A DNA stretch of 64,000 nt from Symbiodinium natans (taxonomy: Eukaryota; Sar; Dinophyceae; Suessiales; Symbiodiniaceae): positions 504,501 to 568,500 of the forward strand of contig CAJNDS010000935.1 in assembly GCA_905221605.1 (NCBI GenBank), written 5' to 3'. The notes under the pieces were generated by a model, which ran no database searches, was not told the origin of the DNA, and was given only the letters and a program-made list of their open reading frames with translations. Below are positions 1 to 9,166 of this stretch, piece by piece. How positions within the stretch are numbered: position 1 is the first letter of the stretch; each line of letters opens with the position of its first letter. The position numbers and the translations under genes were made by a program.

Positions 1-2180
1 AGGAACGATTTTCGGACCCCGTACGTCAGGGAAGTTGTGGTCACCTGTTCGGCCAAGAACCAGCCTTGTGGCACAAAGACGATGTCGTCCTGGGTGATGG
101 TGGTTGCAAAACCGATGACGTCACCCTTGTCATCCTTCAACACCTCATTGAGGGACGTGAGGAAGTCTGCCACTTCCTGCAAGGTCGGGTCCGTCTTCCC
201 CATGCAAGGCACAGCACGGCTGAGATCGAAAGCCACCATGCTCACGGAGCCCATGGCCACCACACGGATCATTGCAGCAGCATTGGGGGCAAGGTAGCCT
301 CCACTCATCTTCGCATCGAAGCCCCAGTACCACATGTTGTTCGAGAAGTTGGCCCCATCTTTCAAACTGGACAGATCCAACGCCTTCTTTGTTGGGAACA
401 CCGACTTCACGAAACTCTCTGCTGCTTCCCTGCCTTGCTTGGACAGCACCGGTGCCATAGCCCGGTGATCGGCTTTGCACGAGCTCGCTTTTCTGTACGA
501 ACCCCCAAACTCGGAGAGCTTCATGCTGGCCTCGGGATTGTTCCTCCATGTTTTTGCAGTCTCGCTGGCCTTCAGGACCCAAGGACGGTCGAGGTAGTCG
601 TCCACATCAAAGCTTGCGCCCGGCTTGTGAAAGGAATGCCACAGGTCCTCTTTGATTCCGAAGATGTTGTGCGTCTGCTTGTTGAACAGCCTGGCCTTGG
701 CAGCTGCTGACTTGGCTACCTCCTTCACCTTGTCCAGCTCAGCTTGGTCTGCCTGCCTCTTCTTTTTTTGCTCGGCACGTGCTCTGCTGCTCTCCTTCTG
801 CTTCAAGTAGTTCCCAACATCCGTAGAGATCTTCATGATGCTCTTGAAGAACAGCTCGACCACCGGAAAGCTGACCTTCAGCAGCTCCTTCTGCTTCTCA
901 GATGCTTCCAGCGCACTGTGGTACTTCAGGATGTCAACGGCCTGCAGATTGAAGTAAGCCTTCGGCTCGAGGACACTGTCGCCCTTCACAAGCTTGATGT
1001 CCTGACCAACAGAACGCACCGATGACGCCAGGGACTCCCGGACATTGTGCACTTCCTTCGCGCACGCCTCGGTCAGGGTGTCGGGGATGGAGACCTCTGT
1101 CTCCCAAGTCGTCAACACCTCCCGGCAAGCAGACACACACGAAGCGTAAGATTCAAGAACAGGATCAGACGCAGCCGCAGCAGCTCTGGCTGCTTCCACC
1201 TGGGTGTACGCCTCATCCAGCTTGCCCTTTGTAGTCGCTGCCGTCGTGGAGACTGACGCCAGCTTCTCTTTGATCTTCTCGCTTGCTGCAGTCTTGAACG
1301 CCAAGAAAAACGGCCCCTTAGAAAGCCTCTCGTACTTGACGCGGGCCTTCTTCTCAGCAGGGGTCTCCTTGTCCTTGTCATCCTCGGCCGGCCTTTTCTT
1401 TGGGGTGGCCAGGGGCATGTCCTGGTCCTCCTCGCTGTCCGCCTCACCGTCTTTGAAGAAGCCTTGATGATCACCAGCACGAAGGTTGCTTTTCACATGT
1501 TTCACCAGCACACTTCGATCCTCTTTGCTGAGGTCTTTCTCCGCACTGCTTTCCTCAAGAATGCTGCTGCGGGCTTTGTCTCGATCGCGGTGCTCCTCCT
1601 CGATGACAGGGATCCAGATGCGGTCACATCCGTTCAAGCCTTTCTTGTCTCTCTTCAACGATGCGTCCTTCTCGTGCTTCTCCCACTCGTCCTTGGCGGC
1701 GTCCTTGCTCCATCCCATGACGGAAGAACAATGGATCAACCATTGTCCATACTCGAAAGGCTTGCATCCATCACGATTTCGCTGAATGACGCTGTAGACA
1801 AAGATTCTCTTCCACTTTGTCCATTGAATGAGAACCTTCCTCCGCCACTTGCCATCGCTCGGGTTGTCTTCTTCAAAGAGTTCCATTGCCTTCTGAGCAC
1901 TCACCGAGTCCTTCACGGCTGCCTCCAGCGTGCTTATCTCCCCATCTCTCTTGGCCTGGTAGTACATGTTGTCGTACTTCTTGTTGTGGTCCTCGCACCA
2001 TCGCTTGCTTTTCTGGCAAGCGAGGGAGCAACCATTCACGAAGCATGTTTTCATCTCAGGCTTCTTCCCGCCGGCTTTCCTCTTAGGCCTCGCTGTCGTG
2101 GCGTCCTTCTTCTTGGCCTCTTCCATCTGCTTGACAATGTCCGGTGCATCTGCAAACGCAAAGTCATCGTCTAGGTCCAT
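1..2180 (-). CDS. Zinc-finger-like nuclear protein of an expanded dinoflagellate family (C-terminus beyond window)
   Basis: An ATG at 2180-2178 opens a frame that stays open for 726 codons down to base 1, so the gene is intronless here and truncated by the window edge. The N-terminus is acidic (MDLDDDFAFADAP), followed by a basic patch near residues 31-40 and a Cys/His cluster C46, C51, C55, C62, H65 that could bind zinc. A Trp-rich basic stretch lies at about residues 109-127 (KWRRKVLIQWTKWKR). Charged KKRP and EKKAR patches around residues 255-280 resemble nuclear localisation signals. The middle is Lys/Glu-rich and probably helical, and an aromatic segment (MWYWGFDAKM) lies near residue 620. 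Family resemblance is from memory: many dinoflagellate proteins pair such a CxxH cluster with a Trp-rich region. Function is unknown; nucleic-acid binding is inferred. It is the last of a co-directional set with the methyltransferase gene. Confidence 0.72.
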   Translation of the reverse strand, partial: MDLDDDFAFADAPDIVKQMEEAKKKDATTARPKRKAGGKKPEMKTCFVNGCSLACQKSKRWCEDHNKKYDNMYYQAKRDGEISTLEAAVKDSVSAQKAMELFEEDNPSDGKWRRKVLIQWTKWKRIFVYSVIQRNRDGCKPFEYGQWLIHCSSVMGWSKDAAKDEWEKHEKDASLKRDKKGLNGCDRIWIPVIEEEHRDRDKARSSILEESSAEKDLSKEDRSVLVKHVKSNLRAGDHQGFFKDGEADSEEDQDMPLATPKKRPAEDDKDKETPAEKKARVKYERLSKGPFFLAFKTAASEKIKEKLASVSTTAATTKGKLDEAYTQVEAARAAAAASDPVLESYASCVSACREVLTTWETEVSIPDTLTEACAKEVHNVRESLASSVRSVGQDIKLVKGDSVLEPKAYFNLQAVDILKYHSALEASEKQKELLKVSFPVVELFFKSIMKISTDVGNYLKQKESSRARAEQKKKRQADQAELDKVKEVAKSAAAKARLFNKQTHNIFGIKEDLWHSFHKPGASFDVDDYLDRPWVLKASETAKTWRNNPEASMKLSEFGGSYRKASSCKADHRAMAPVLSKQGREAAESFVKSVFPTKKALDLSSLKDGANFSNNMWYWGFDAKMSGGYLAPNAAAMIRVVAMGSVSMVAFDLSRAVPCMGKTDPTLQEVADFLTSLNEVLKDDKGDVIGFATTITQDDIVFVPQGWFLAEQVTTTSLTYGVRKSF

Positions 2181-2950
2181 TGCGAAGCTCTACAGGCCTC
2201 TGATGCTGGAAGTTGTCCAGCAAGCTGGATACGAACTTCGCCGTGCCCCAGAGTAACTAAGTCACCTAGTAAGATGGTTGCCTTGTTCAAGCACAGAGAA
2301 GCATGCACACCCACACGGCACATGTACAATGCACATTCCGCAAATGCAGTCTGGATGTAGAGCAAATTCTCTGACTAGTGTACTTGCATGCAACATACAG
2401 GATGGGGCAATGTGATTGAGACAAGGCGGCCTCAGGTCGCGAGCAAAGGCTGGCTTTTCATCATGCAACTCAACGACACTGCTCCTGGAGAAGAACTTGC
2501 AGTTATCAAGCGCACTCGCATCTGCAAACAAGTTACACGCGATGGTTCGAATGTCCATCACTTGTTCATCACAACATGCATGCCATCATTGCCTCCGGCT
2601 TGTGATCAAGTGTTCCCAAGCTCTGCTGAACGACACTGGCAGCTCTTTCCTTCAGCGGCCAAAGCGAATCTCAAGATGTCGTCTCAAAGTACTGGGCTTG
2701 AGGACAAAAGCATAAACACTCAAAGACAGCTTTAGCAACCTCCACCTATCTCGTAATATCACACATACCTCTTCAGGCAGACCCTCTAAGCCTTGTCCTC
2801 CCAACCACACTGCTTGCAATCTACGGGCTGTGCTACCAAAACGGCATGCAGCGAGCAGTTCCTGGTTCGGAGCAGCCTGCAAGCCTTCAAGCACAAAAGA
2901 CGAAGTGGCAGCCTGGTCAAAATTGCCACCAGCAGCTCACCAGCAACCGG
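2181..2950. other. Intergenic spacer between zinc-finger-like gene and methyltransferase-like gene
   Basis: Only short frames are present, without protein-like composition. It should hold the 3' end of the methyltransferase transcript and the upstream region of the zinc-finger-like gene. I see no TATA box, no spliced-leader sequence and no repeat. Confidence 0.5.
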
Positions 2951-5342
2951 CTAACAGTCGGCCCCAAGACTCAAAGTCTCTTGTGAATCGCAAACGTCTG
3001 ATGGGCTGCCCAGAGAGAGGCTGGACCTTCCACGAGTCAGGCCTCCAAGACTTGAGCCGCCTCGCCGAAGCAGGGTCTTCTCTGGTTCAATGCTCGCTTC
3101 CCTGTTGATCTTGACTGTGTGCGCCAACACGTAGAAAATCCAAGAAGCCATAGTTGGCAAATGCCACCCATTGCCAACCAGCTGTTTCTGGGAACTGCTG
3201 GACAGCGACAGCACATGATCCTGAGCCTGGAAAGGGATGGGCCAGCGGGTGGCCTCTGGATATGTGTTGTATCCATGAGCCAAGTACACTTCCTTGTTCA
3301 GCACCATCCTCTTCGCAGCCCAGGAATGGATTGTGAAGTGGGTCAAGGCCGAGGGCAGCACCTGCCCGGGGGTGCTGGTTCCTGCACCCAGGGTCTGGTC
3401 CAGGTCCGCGAACCAAGACTCCCCACTTACCTCACCAGATTCAAGAAGAGCAGCACGGGCTTCCTCGTAGCCATGGTAGCGATTCAACATCCCGGGCGCA
3501 TAGATTTGGCTCATGCTCAACACCCGATCTGTTCCTGCAACACGGAAGCCCCTTCGCGATGCCATAGCATTCTCGGCTTCACACACCTCGGACATCGGTG
3601 CTACCAGAAACACATCTCCAGTGAGCATGAGGTCTGCCCCACAGAACTTGAGGAAGTGTGGTAGCAAGTCTTCCTGCCCTGGCCCCATCCATGCCACGCT
3701 CTGCCGATTCAAGGCGCACGCAAACAGGCGATTCCGTCTCACTGGCCAGCCTAGGGCCATCGGGTTGATCACTATGCTGAGGATCTCATGAGTCTCTTGC
3801 AGGACGCCGAGCTTCTCCTGACAAGGTGGGGGCTGGAGGATCTGTATACCCCAGACGAACCACGACCAGACACGTTGATGGTTTCAGCTGTAACTTTTCT
3901 AGGCAGAGGCAACGTGGAGACCACGAGTGCTAGGGCCAGGACTGCCACACAAAACCCACCTACGTCTATGGTCCTTTGACGCACTAGTGACTAGTGATTC
4001 ACTCACACTTCAATTCGACTCCATGTTCCCTGACCTGATTCCCAAAGGCAACCTAACTTTACCCTCTACGCTTAAAGTCACAACGTAGTCTGCATCAGTC
4101 TACAGGAAGCAGATGTTGGAGTTGGGATGGTTTTCGCAGCCCCCACACACACACCCGCAGACAAGACACACACACACACCCACACACACACACACACCCA
4201 CACACACACACACAGAGACACAGACACGCAGGCTCACACACACACACACAGACACAAACACACAACCCGCCTGGACGGGGTAGCGAGTAGTGCACTCGCT
4301 GAAGACGACATCCTCCAGGTCCATCTCTGCACGCCGGCGTCTCTCCGTGACCCAGATCGCATGCGGCCTTTCGCTCGGGTCTGCAAAATGCAAGCCCTTT
4401 CCAACTGAGCTCCAACCACAGCACGTAGTTCCAGCCATGTTAACCAACAGCTTCTTCCTTGGCACTGGCCCGGACTCAGAGTCTGACTGAAACAGCCGCC
4501 TTCGCAACCGTTTCTGGGAAGGTTCTGGGACCTCACCTTCTGGCTGCAGGGCCGGGCCTTCCGACTACACACGGAAACGCAGCACACTGCTTCTCGTGAA
4601 CAAGGCAATGACTTGTCGCTCCTGCAGGAAACACCCAGGAGCGATTGTCCTGAAGCCAAGCCAACATGTCTGCATAGGCTCGGGCAGTGTCCTCGCGACT
4701 CATCTTTGAATTCGGCAGCATAGAATCTAGCATCATCACGGCTGTGGCTGGCAATCTGTCATTGATATCTGAAAAGACACATGTACGGTTCCCGCACATT
4801 GCACTGATGTGTGAGAGAACGGTCTGCTGCAAACTGCCAATGTCACAAAAGCGAGCATGCTGAATTGAAACGTCCTGAAAATCATCCACTGCATGTTCTG
4901 AAGCAAACAGCTTCAAAGCTTCACGCATCTGTGTCCAGATCTCATACTCACCGGCCAGGCCACTGTAATCCGAATAAACACACATTCCATCCCGCAAGAT
5001 TGCTCGCAAGCGACTCAAACGCTCCCCATCATTGCCATCCCCTGCACACAGGAGATTCTTCAGCACAGACAAAGGCCAGCTCCCTAGCTCGGCAACCGAC
5101 ACCGGACCCGGCTTGTTAGCAGCCATGCCCTGCCCTACCTCTTGCTGTTGGAAGACTCCAAGGCAGCGTCTCCTGTCTAGGATGTCCCACGTTTTGCTTA
5201 CTGCGAACGCATGAGAGCGAGTTGAGACTGCGAGGCTAACGCTGAAGTTCTGTTCGTATTGGCATATTGCTTCAGCCCAGATGCTTTGGCTCCTTCCTCG
5301 TTCAGCTTCTTTGAACTCGCTGGCTAAGATAAACCTGAGCAT
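2951..5342 (-). CDS. C5-cytosine DNA methyltransferase-like protein, three exons
   Basis: The motifs of a C5-cytosine methyltransferase appear in order on the minus strand. Motif I-like CVYSDYSGLAGEYEIW and motif II-like FCDIGSLQQ lie in exon 1 (5342 to about 4,575). Motif IV-like AGTTCCGWSSVGK, holding the candidate catalytic Cys, and motif VI-like FSECT lie in exon 2 (ending 4271). Motif VIII-like GWPVRRNRLFACA and motif IX/X-like QLVGNGWHLPTMASW lie in exon 3 (3817-2951). Exon 2 ends CAG|GC and exon 3 starts after TTGTCAG|GAG, both in phase 0, giving a 453-nt GC-AG intron. Between exons 1 and 2 (about 4510-4590) the frame shifts by one base, from a very short intron or a frameshift, so the gene could be a pseudogene. 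The start is the first ATG after an in-frame stop; an earlier exon is possible. Motif IV lacks the usual Pro-Cys and motif VI has ECT instead of ENV. Dinoflagellate methyltransferases are known to have been captured by retrotransposons; no reverse transcriptase is visible here. Confidence 0.68.
3818..4270 (-). other. GC-AG intron 2 of the methyltransferase-like gene
   Basis: The donor reads CAG|GCGGGT and the acceptor TTGTCAG|GAG. Both flanking exons are in phase 0, and joining them places motif VI directly before the motif VIII segment. GC donors and a G after the acceptor AG are known for dinoflagellate introns. Confidence 0.6.
4141..4262. repeat. CA/GT microsatellite inside intron
   Basis: An imperfect run of CA dinucleotides, broken by CC, GA and CG units, lies wholly inside the intron of the methyltransferase-like gene. 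On the coding strand it reads GT-rich. Frames across it (Cys-Val repeats) are not coding. Confidence 0.9.
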
Positions 5343-7243
5343 TTGTTTGAAAGGAGCCAAACGTGCAACCGGTCTCAGTGTTCGCAGACACACGAGGCAC
5401 GCAGGACGGCATGCTCACAGGACGACACAGCAATAAAAACCTGCCGCGAAAATATTCTTGTGACTGTTTGTGGCTGCCATGTCTTTTCTGCAAACGGATA
5501 ACTTCATCATGCACAGTCTCACCAGCGTCACAATAGGTGGGCTTCATTTTACTAGTTTCAATGGGCACTCGTCTTGTTGCATTGTTTCCCTGTTGTATTC
5601 CCCAGGATGGAGTCAATGTGCTGCAGAGCCTACTTCAAAGACTCCATGACTCCATATCTGCTCCCACCCATTTCCGAAATTCCGCCGCACCGCTTGCCCC
5701 ACCCTGACAAGTTCACAAATTCACAAAACTTGACAAGACCTCGACAGTCGCCAATCTTGTGAGTGTGCTGTCTACCGGACCTGAGCTTCTCATCTACATT
5801 CTACATTGGCTCCAGTTCAATCTCACTTAACACAAACTTCCCCAAACTTGGCTTCCAAACATACCACATGCCACACCCCACCTGCCGCACGCAAAACGCA
5901 CCCGCCTTCTTTCATATTGAAGTTTGGGCTGTCCTTTGCACAAACGATAAGTCAGAAAGATCGTGAGTAACAAGACCATACTCCCAGGAATCAGTTTCTC
6001 CTCGCTTCACTGAAAATCTTGCTCCTGCACAGGGTGTCCCTCACAAAAAACACTTTATTGAGAAACGCTTCCAGCATCCACTGAACAACAACAGCCCCAC
6101 AAACAAAATCGTCCTAGCTTGTCAACCGTTTGCTTGAAGCATGGTACAAAAACTCATCTAACAGCAAGTGCTCACACATACTGCATTCCGCAGGAATCGA
6201 ACAACAAAACCATTCATGCAGCGCTGGTCATGACATGGTGCACTCTGCGTGACTCTCTGTTGCTGCAGTTGCAAGGTTTTGTTCATGTCACGACAACGGC
6301 AGCTTGAACGCAACCACAACTTGTCGCGGCAATCATTTCGCTGTGTGTGGAGGCTACGGAGCCTCAAGCCTCAGTGTTTGGTTCCGGGGGCGGCCTGTGA
6401 CGACCAAGTCGTGGAGTGAGCTTTGGCCGGCCGATTTGGGCCAGGGGACAGCAAGCAATTTCGAGCAATTTCGAGGGTTTCGAGGGCCCCCGGCAAATTT
6501 CGAGGAACCACCGGAATTTCGAGGAACCCGCAAAATTTCGAGGAAGTGTAAGAGGCCAGTAAGAGGGGGGGGGCCACGGGCAATTTCGAGGGCCCAAGGA
6601 AATTTCGAGGACCCAAGGAAATTTCGAGGGGAAGGCCTAGGAATTTCGAGGGTTTCGAGGGTTTCGAGGGTTTGGAGGGGGTCCGGCCCAGTGACCCCCC
6701 GGAAGCCTCCCAGCCCGTCACCGGAGCCCCCAAGCCCCACAAGCCCGCCCCAGCACCCCCGGCAAGCAAAATCATTTCCCGCAGCAAGCTCGGAGCTTCA
6801 ACGGGCGTATTCATAAAAATGCCAGACCGGCAGACCATTTATTGTATTTCGATCTATTCAGGAATTCAGGGGTCGCCACATGCCACAGCTGGACAGCAAA
6901 GGGTTTGCCGCCAAAGTTTGACAAGACACGTCATGACTGCAACACACTGCACAAGTGAACAGCCAAACTCTCGCTCTCACTCTCTTTCTCTGGTACCTGG
7001 AACAAAGCGCAGCGACACTGAAGCCTTTTCACGCGGATGCTAGTCACAACACAAGTTTGGTCACGCAGGCATTGAAAGAGCGACAGCAAGCTATGGTGTT
7101 CAAGCGCATTTTGCACCATGCTGCGATAGCATGGGGCGAAGCACATCGGCCGGCCTCATTCTGTGGACACACGCCCAGGCGCAACTTGGAAGCACGCTTG
7201 CGACTGCAAGACCGGAGGAATTCTCAGGAGGAACCCATGTGCA
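5343..7243. other. Intergenic region upstream of the methyltransferase-like gene
   Basis: About 1.9 kb without a convincing gene. It holds the 5' region of the methyltransferase-like gene (possibly an unrecognised first exon), a direct-repeat cluster at 6454-6680 and, at the right end, the 3' flank of the large gene. The left edge of the 9.7-kb duplication lies just inside the neighbouring gene. Confidence 0.5.
6454..6680. repeat. Degenerate AATTTCGAGG short direct repeats
   Basis: At least ten copies of a core TTTCGAGG, often as AATTTCGAGG or GGTTTCGAGGG, are spaced by 0-25 bases of G/C-rich filler. Frames through it are low-complexity Pro/Arg strings and not genes. I do not recognise the family. 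Confidence 0.75.
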
Positions 7244-9166
7244 TCAACGGAAAGAATTCACTGGCTTGGAGTCGAGTTGCTCCATGGATGGCAAAGTGCC
7301 ATCTTTCAAAGCTTTCAGCACCACCTTCCACACCTTGCCCTGGTGGTCTGCCTTGCTAGGCGACTTTCTGCCTAACTGTGCCCAGTATTTCAGCATTCGC
7401 AAAGTGACATCCGGCCCATCGATGTTGGAGCTGCGAGTTTTTGTGCAGCTGGCAGTTTCTCCTTCATGCTTGGGATGCTTGCACGTCATCTGAAATCCGG
7501 TCTTTGTCGGAGTAATTCTGCACTGGCCATACATGACAGCAACATCGGACCGTCTTGTAGCACCCTTTGCCCTTGGCTTGGCTTTGCCCGCAGCCCGCCT
7601 TGCTGCTGGCTCAGAACCACTATCAGAGCCCGAGCTTGAGGACGATGACGAAGGTTCGGCCTCGCTGCTAGAAGATGAAGAAGAAGAGGAAGACGAGCTC
7701 GAGGCCGCTTTGCCAGCTGCCCCGGCCTCATCCTGGATGTCGTCCCCACACTCAGCGACAGCATCTTTCTCTCTAGCATCAAGCTCAGCGTCGAGTTGCT
7801 CCAGTGCCTCGGCCTCGTCACCCACGGCCGCCTCGGCCTCGTGCACTTCCGCCTCGGCCTCATCTTGGCATTCGAAGTCGGCAGCGTCTTCCAATTGAAG
7901 GCCCTTTTTTGCATGGCTACGCTTAACCCGTTTCCTGGGTTCAGGCCGGGGAACCAGAGCAGCCTCGCTCACCCAGACATCCTCGTCCTCCATGAACATG
8001 ATGGCAGCCTGTCGCCGCTGAGGCTGCTTGCGCTCAGGCTTCCCCAAAAGCTTTGCATAGACGGCTGTGGTCTGCAAGTGTGGCACAGGCTGGTCAAGCT
8101 GATCTGCAGTGAGCAAGCAGATGAGATACTCTCGGCACAGGGTCACCTGACTAGCAAGATAATACCATATCTTCGGAGAGCTTCCATGCGTATAACTGGC
8201 TCCATCTGCCAAAGACTTCCTAGATTCAACGCTCTGATGCTCCCAGCCCTTCTCTCGGAGCGAAAGAAGCAGCTCTATGATTTCCATTTCCTCAAAGGGC
8301 ACATCTCGAGCTTTGAAAACCCTGTCGTTGCTCTGCAAAGCAGTCGACACCTGAACATGCCGATGGCCCTGCTGCGTCAAAACCCAGCCACCTTCCACGT
8401 CTCGAGTTGCAAGGCCCAGGCTTTCCAGCTTCTGCAAAAGATCTGATTTGCCACTGTGCAAAGGATCGTTACTTGCAACAACATACGGACCAGCTGCAAG
8501 CAGATCGTGCAGCAAAGACGTTCGAATCGCCTCTTGGTCTTCAAGGTTGCTGAGGGCAGTGCCATCATCATCTGGCAACCTCATGTGGTAGAACAAATCA
8601 CTGGTGTGGTCCCATCTACGCATTCGCAACAAGCTGTCCAAAGGTAGAGCCTCCAAGCTGAGAACAACTGGAGTTGCAGCGGCATCAGCGGCATCTGCAT
8701 CCATCGATTGCAGGCTGACAGGGCTGGAATCCACAAACACACGGTACTGATCATGACTTGTCTTCTTGAAAGAGTTCACCCTCAGAAAGGAAACGGCCCA
8801 ATCAGACTTCTGCATGCCGGTGCTTCTGGGCACGCGAACATCTCCAACGGCCTTTCGCACGACCTGCAAAAACACATGTCCTGCAAGAGTGAAGGAATTC
8901 CAGTCCAAGACAGGCTCCGGATCTTCTGGCAAATGACTTTGCGCAGTCCAACGCAAACTGCTCAGAGCGGCTTCTGAAAACGGCATGGAGAACACAGCAT
9001 CACAAGCAGACCCCCCGTGCGCATCTTCCAAGAGAGGTGCTATGCTGAGCAAGGCGTATTTCTTCAAGATCTCATCCGAGGCAGCACTGTGACTAAGTTG
9101 GCTGCCATGCTCAAGATGCAGTAGCAGCGCTGCCTCCGCAGCGGAGCCACACGCAAGCTGTCCAGC
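7244..9166 (-). CDS. Exon 4 of the large multicopy-family gene (copy 1), acidic/Ser-rich tail and Cys/His segment
   Basis: About 640 codons to the stop at 7244. Order: conserved-looking N-terminal part (KKYALLSIAPLLEDAHGG), a segment with LRMRRWDHTSDLFYHMRL, a helix-rich part, a basic patch (PRKRVKRSHAKKG), a long Asp/Glu/Ala stretch, a poly-Ser run with acidic breaks, an RRAAGKAKPRAKG basic stretch and a final Cys/His segment YGQCRITPTKTGFQMTCKH followed by PKHEG and SCTKTR. The last part may bind metal. Acceptor alternatives at 9166 and 9133 both keep the frame. Confidence 0.62.
   Translation of the reverse strand, partial: AGQLACGSAAEAALLLHLEHGSQLSHSAASDEILKKYALLSIAPLLEDAHGGSACDAVFSMPFSEAALSSLRWTAQSHLPEDPEPVLDWNSFTLAGHVFLQVVRKAVGDVRVPRSTGMQKSDWAVSFLRVNSFKKTSHDQYRVFVDSSPVSLQSMDADAADAAATPVVLSLEALPLDSLLRMRRWDHTSDLFYHMRLPDDDGTALSNLEDQEAIRTSLLHDLLAAGPYVVASNDPLHSGKSDLLQKLESLGLATRDVEGGWVLTQQGHRHVQVSTALQSNDRVFKARDVPFEEMEIIELLLSLREKGWEHQSVESRKSLADGASYTHGSSPKIWYYLASQVTLCREYLICLLTADQLDQPVPHLQTTAVYAKLLGKPERKQPQRRQAAIMFMEDEDVWVSEAALVPRPEPRKRVKRSHAKKGLQLEDAADFECQDEAEAEVHEAEAAVGDEAEALEQLDAELDAREKDAVAECGDDIQDEAGAAGKAASSSSSSSSSSSSSEAEPSSSSSSSGSDSGSEPAARRAAGKAKPRAKGATRRSDVAVMYGQCRITPTKTGFQMTCKHPKHEGETASCTKTRSSNIDGPDVTLRMLKYWAQLGRKSPSKADHQGKVWKVVLKALKDGTLPSMEQLDSKPVNSFR

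Noticed and set aside
66-2256. Plus-strand frames (214 and 236 codons) at the left edge
   Set aside because: The minus strand has a single continuous 726-codon frame with a zinc-finger-like cluster; the plus frames are its shadows.
7533-8446. Plus-strand frames of 121 and 216 codons opposite the large gene
   Set aside because: They are antisense shadows of the long minus-strand exon with its acidic and Ser-rich tracts.
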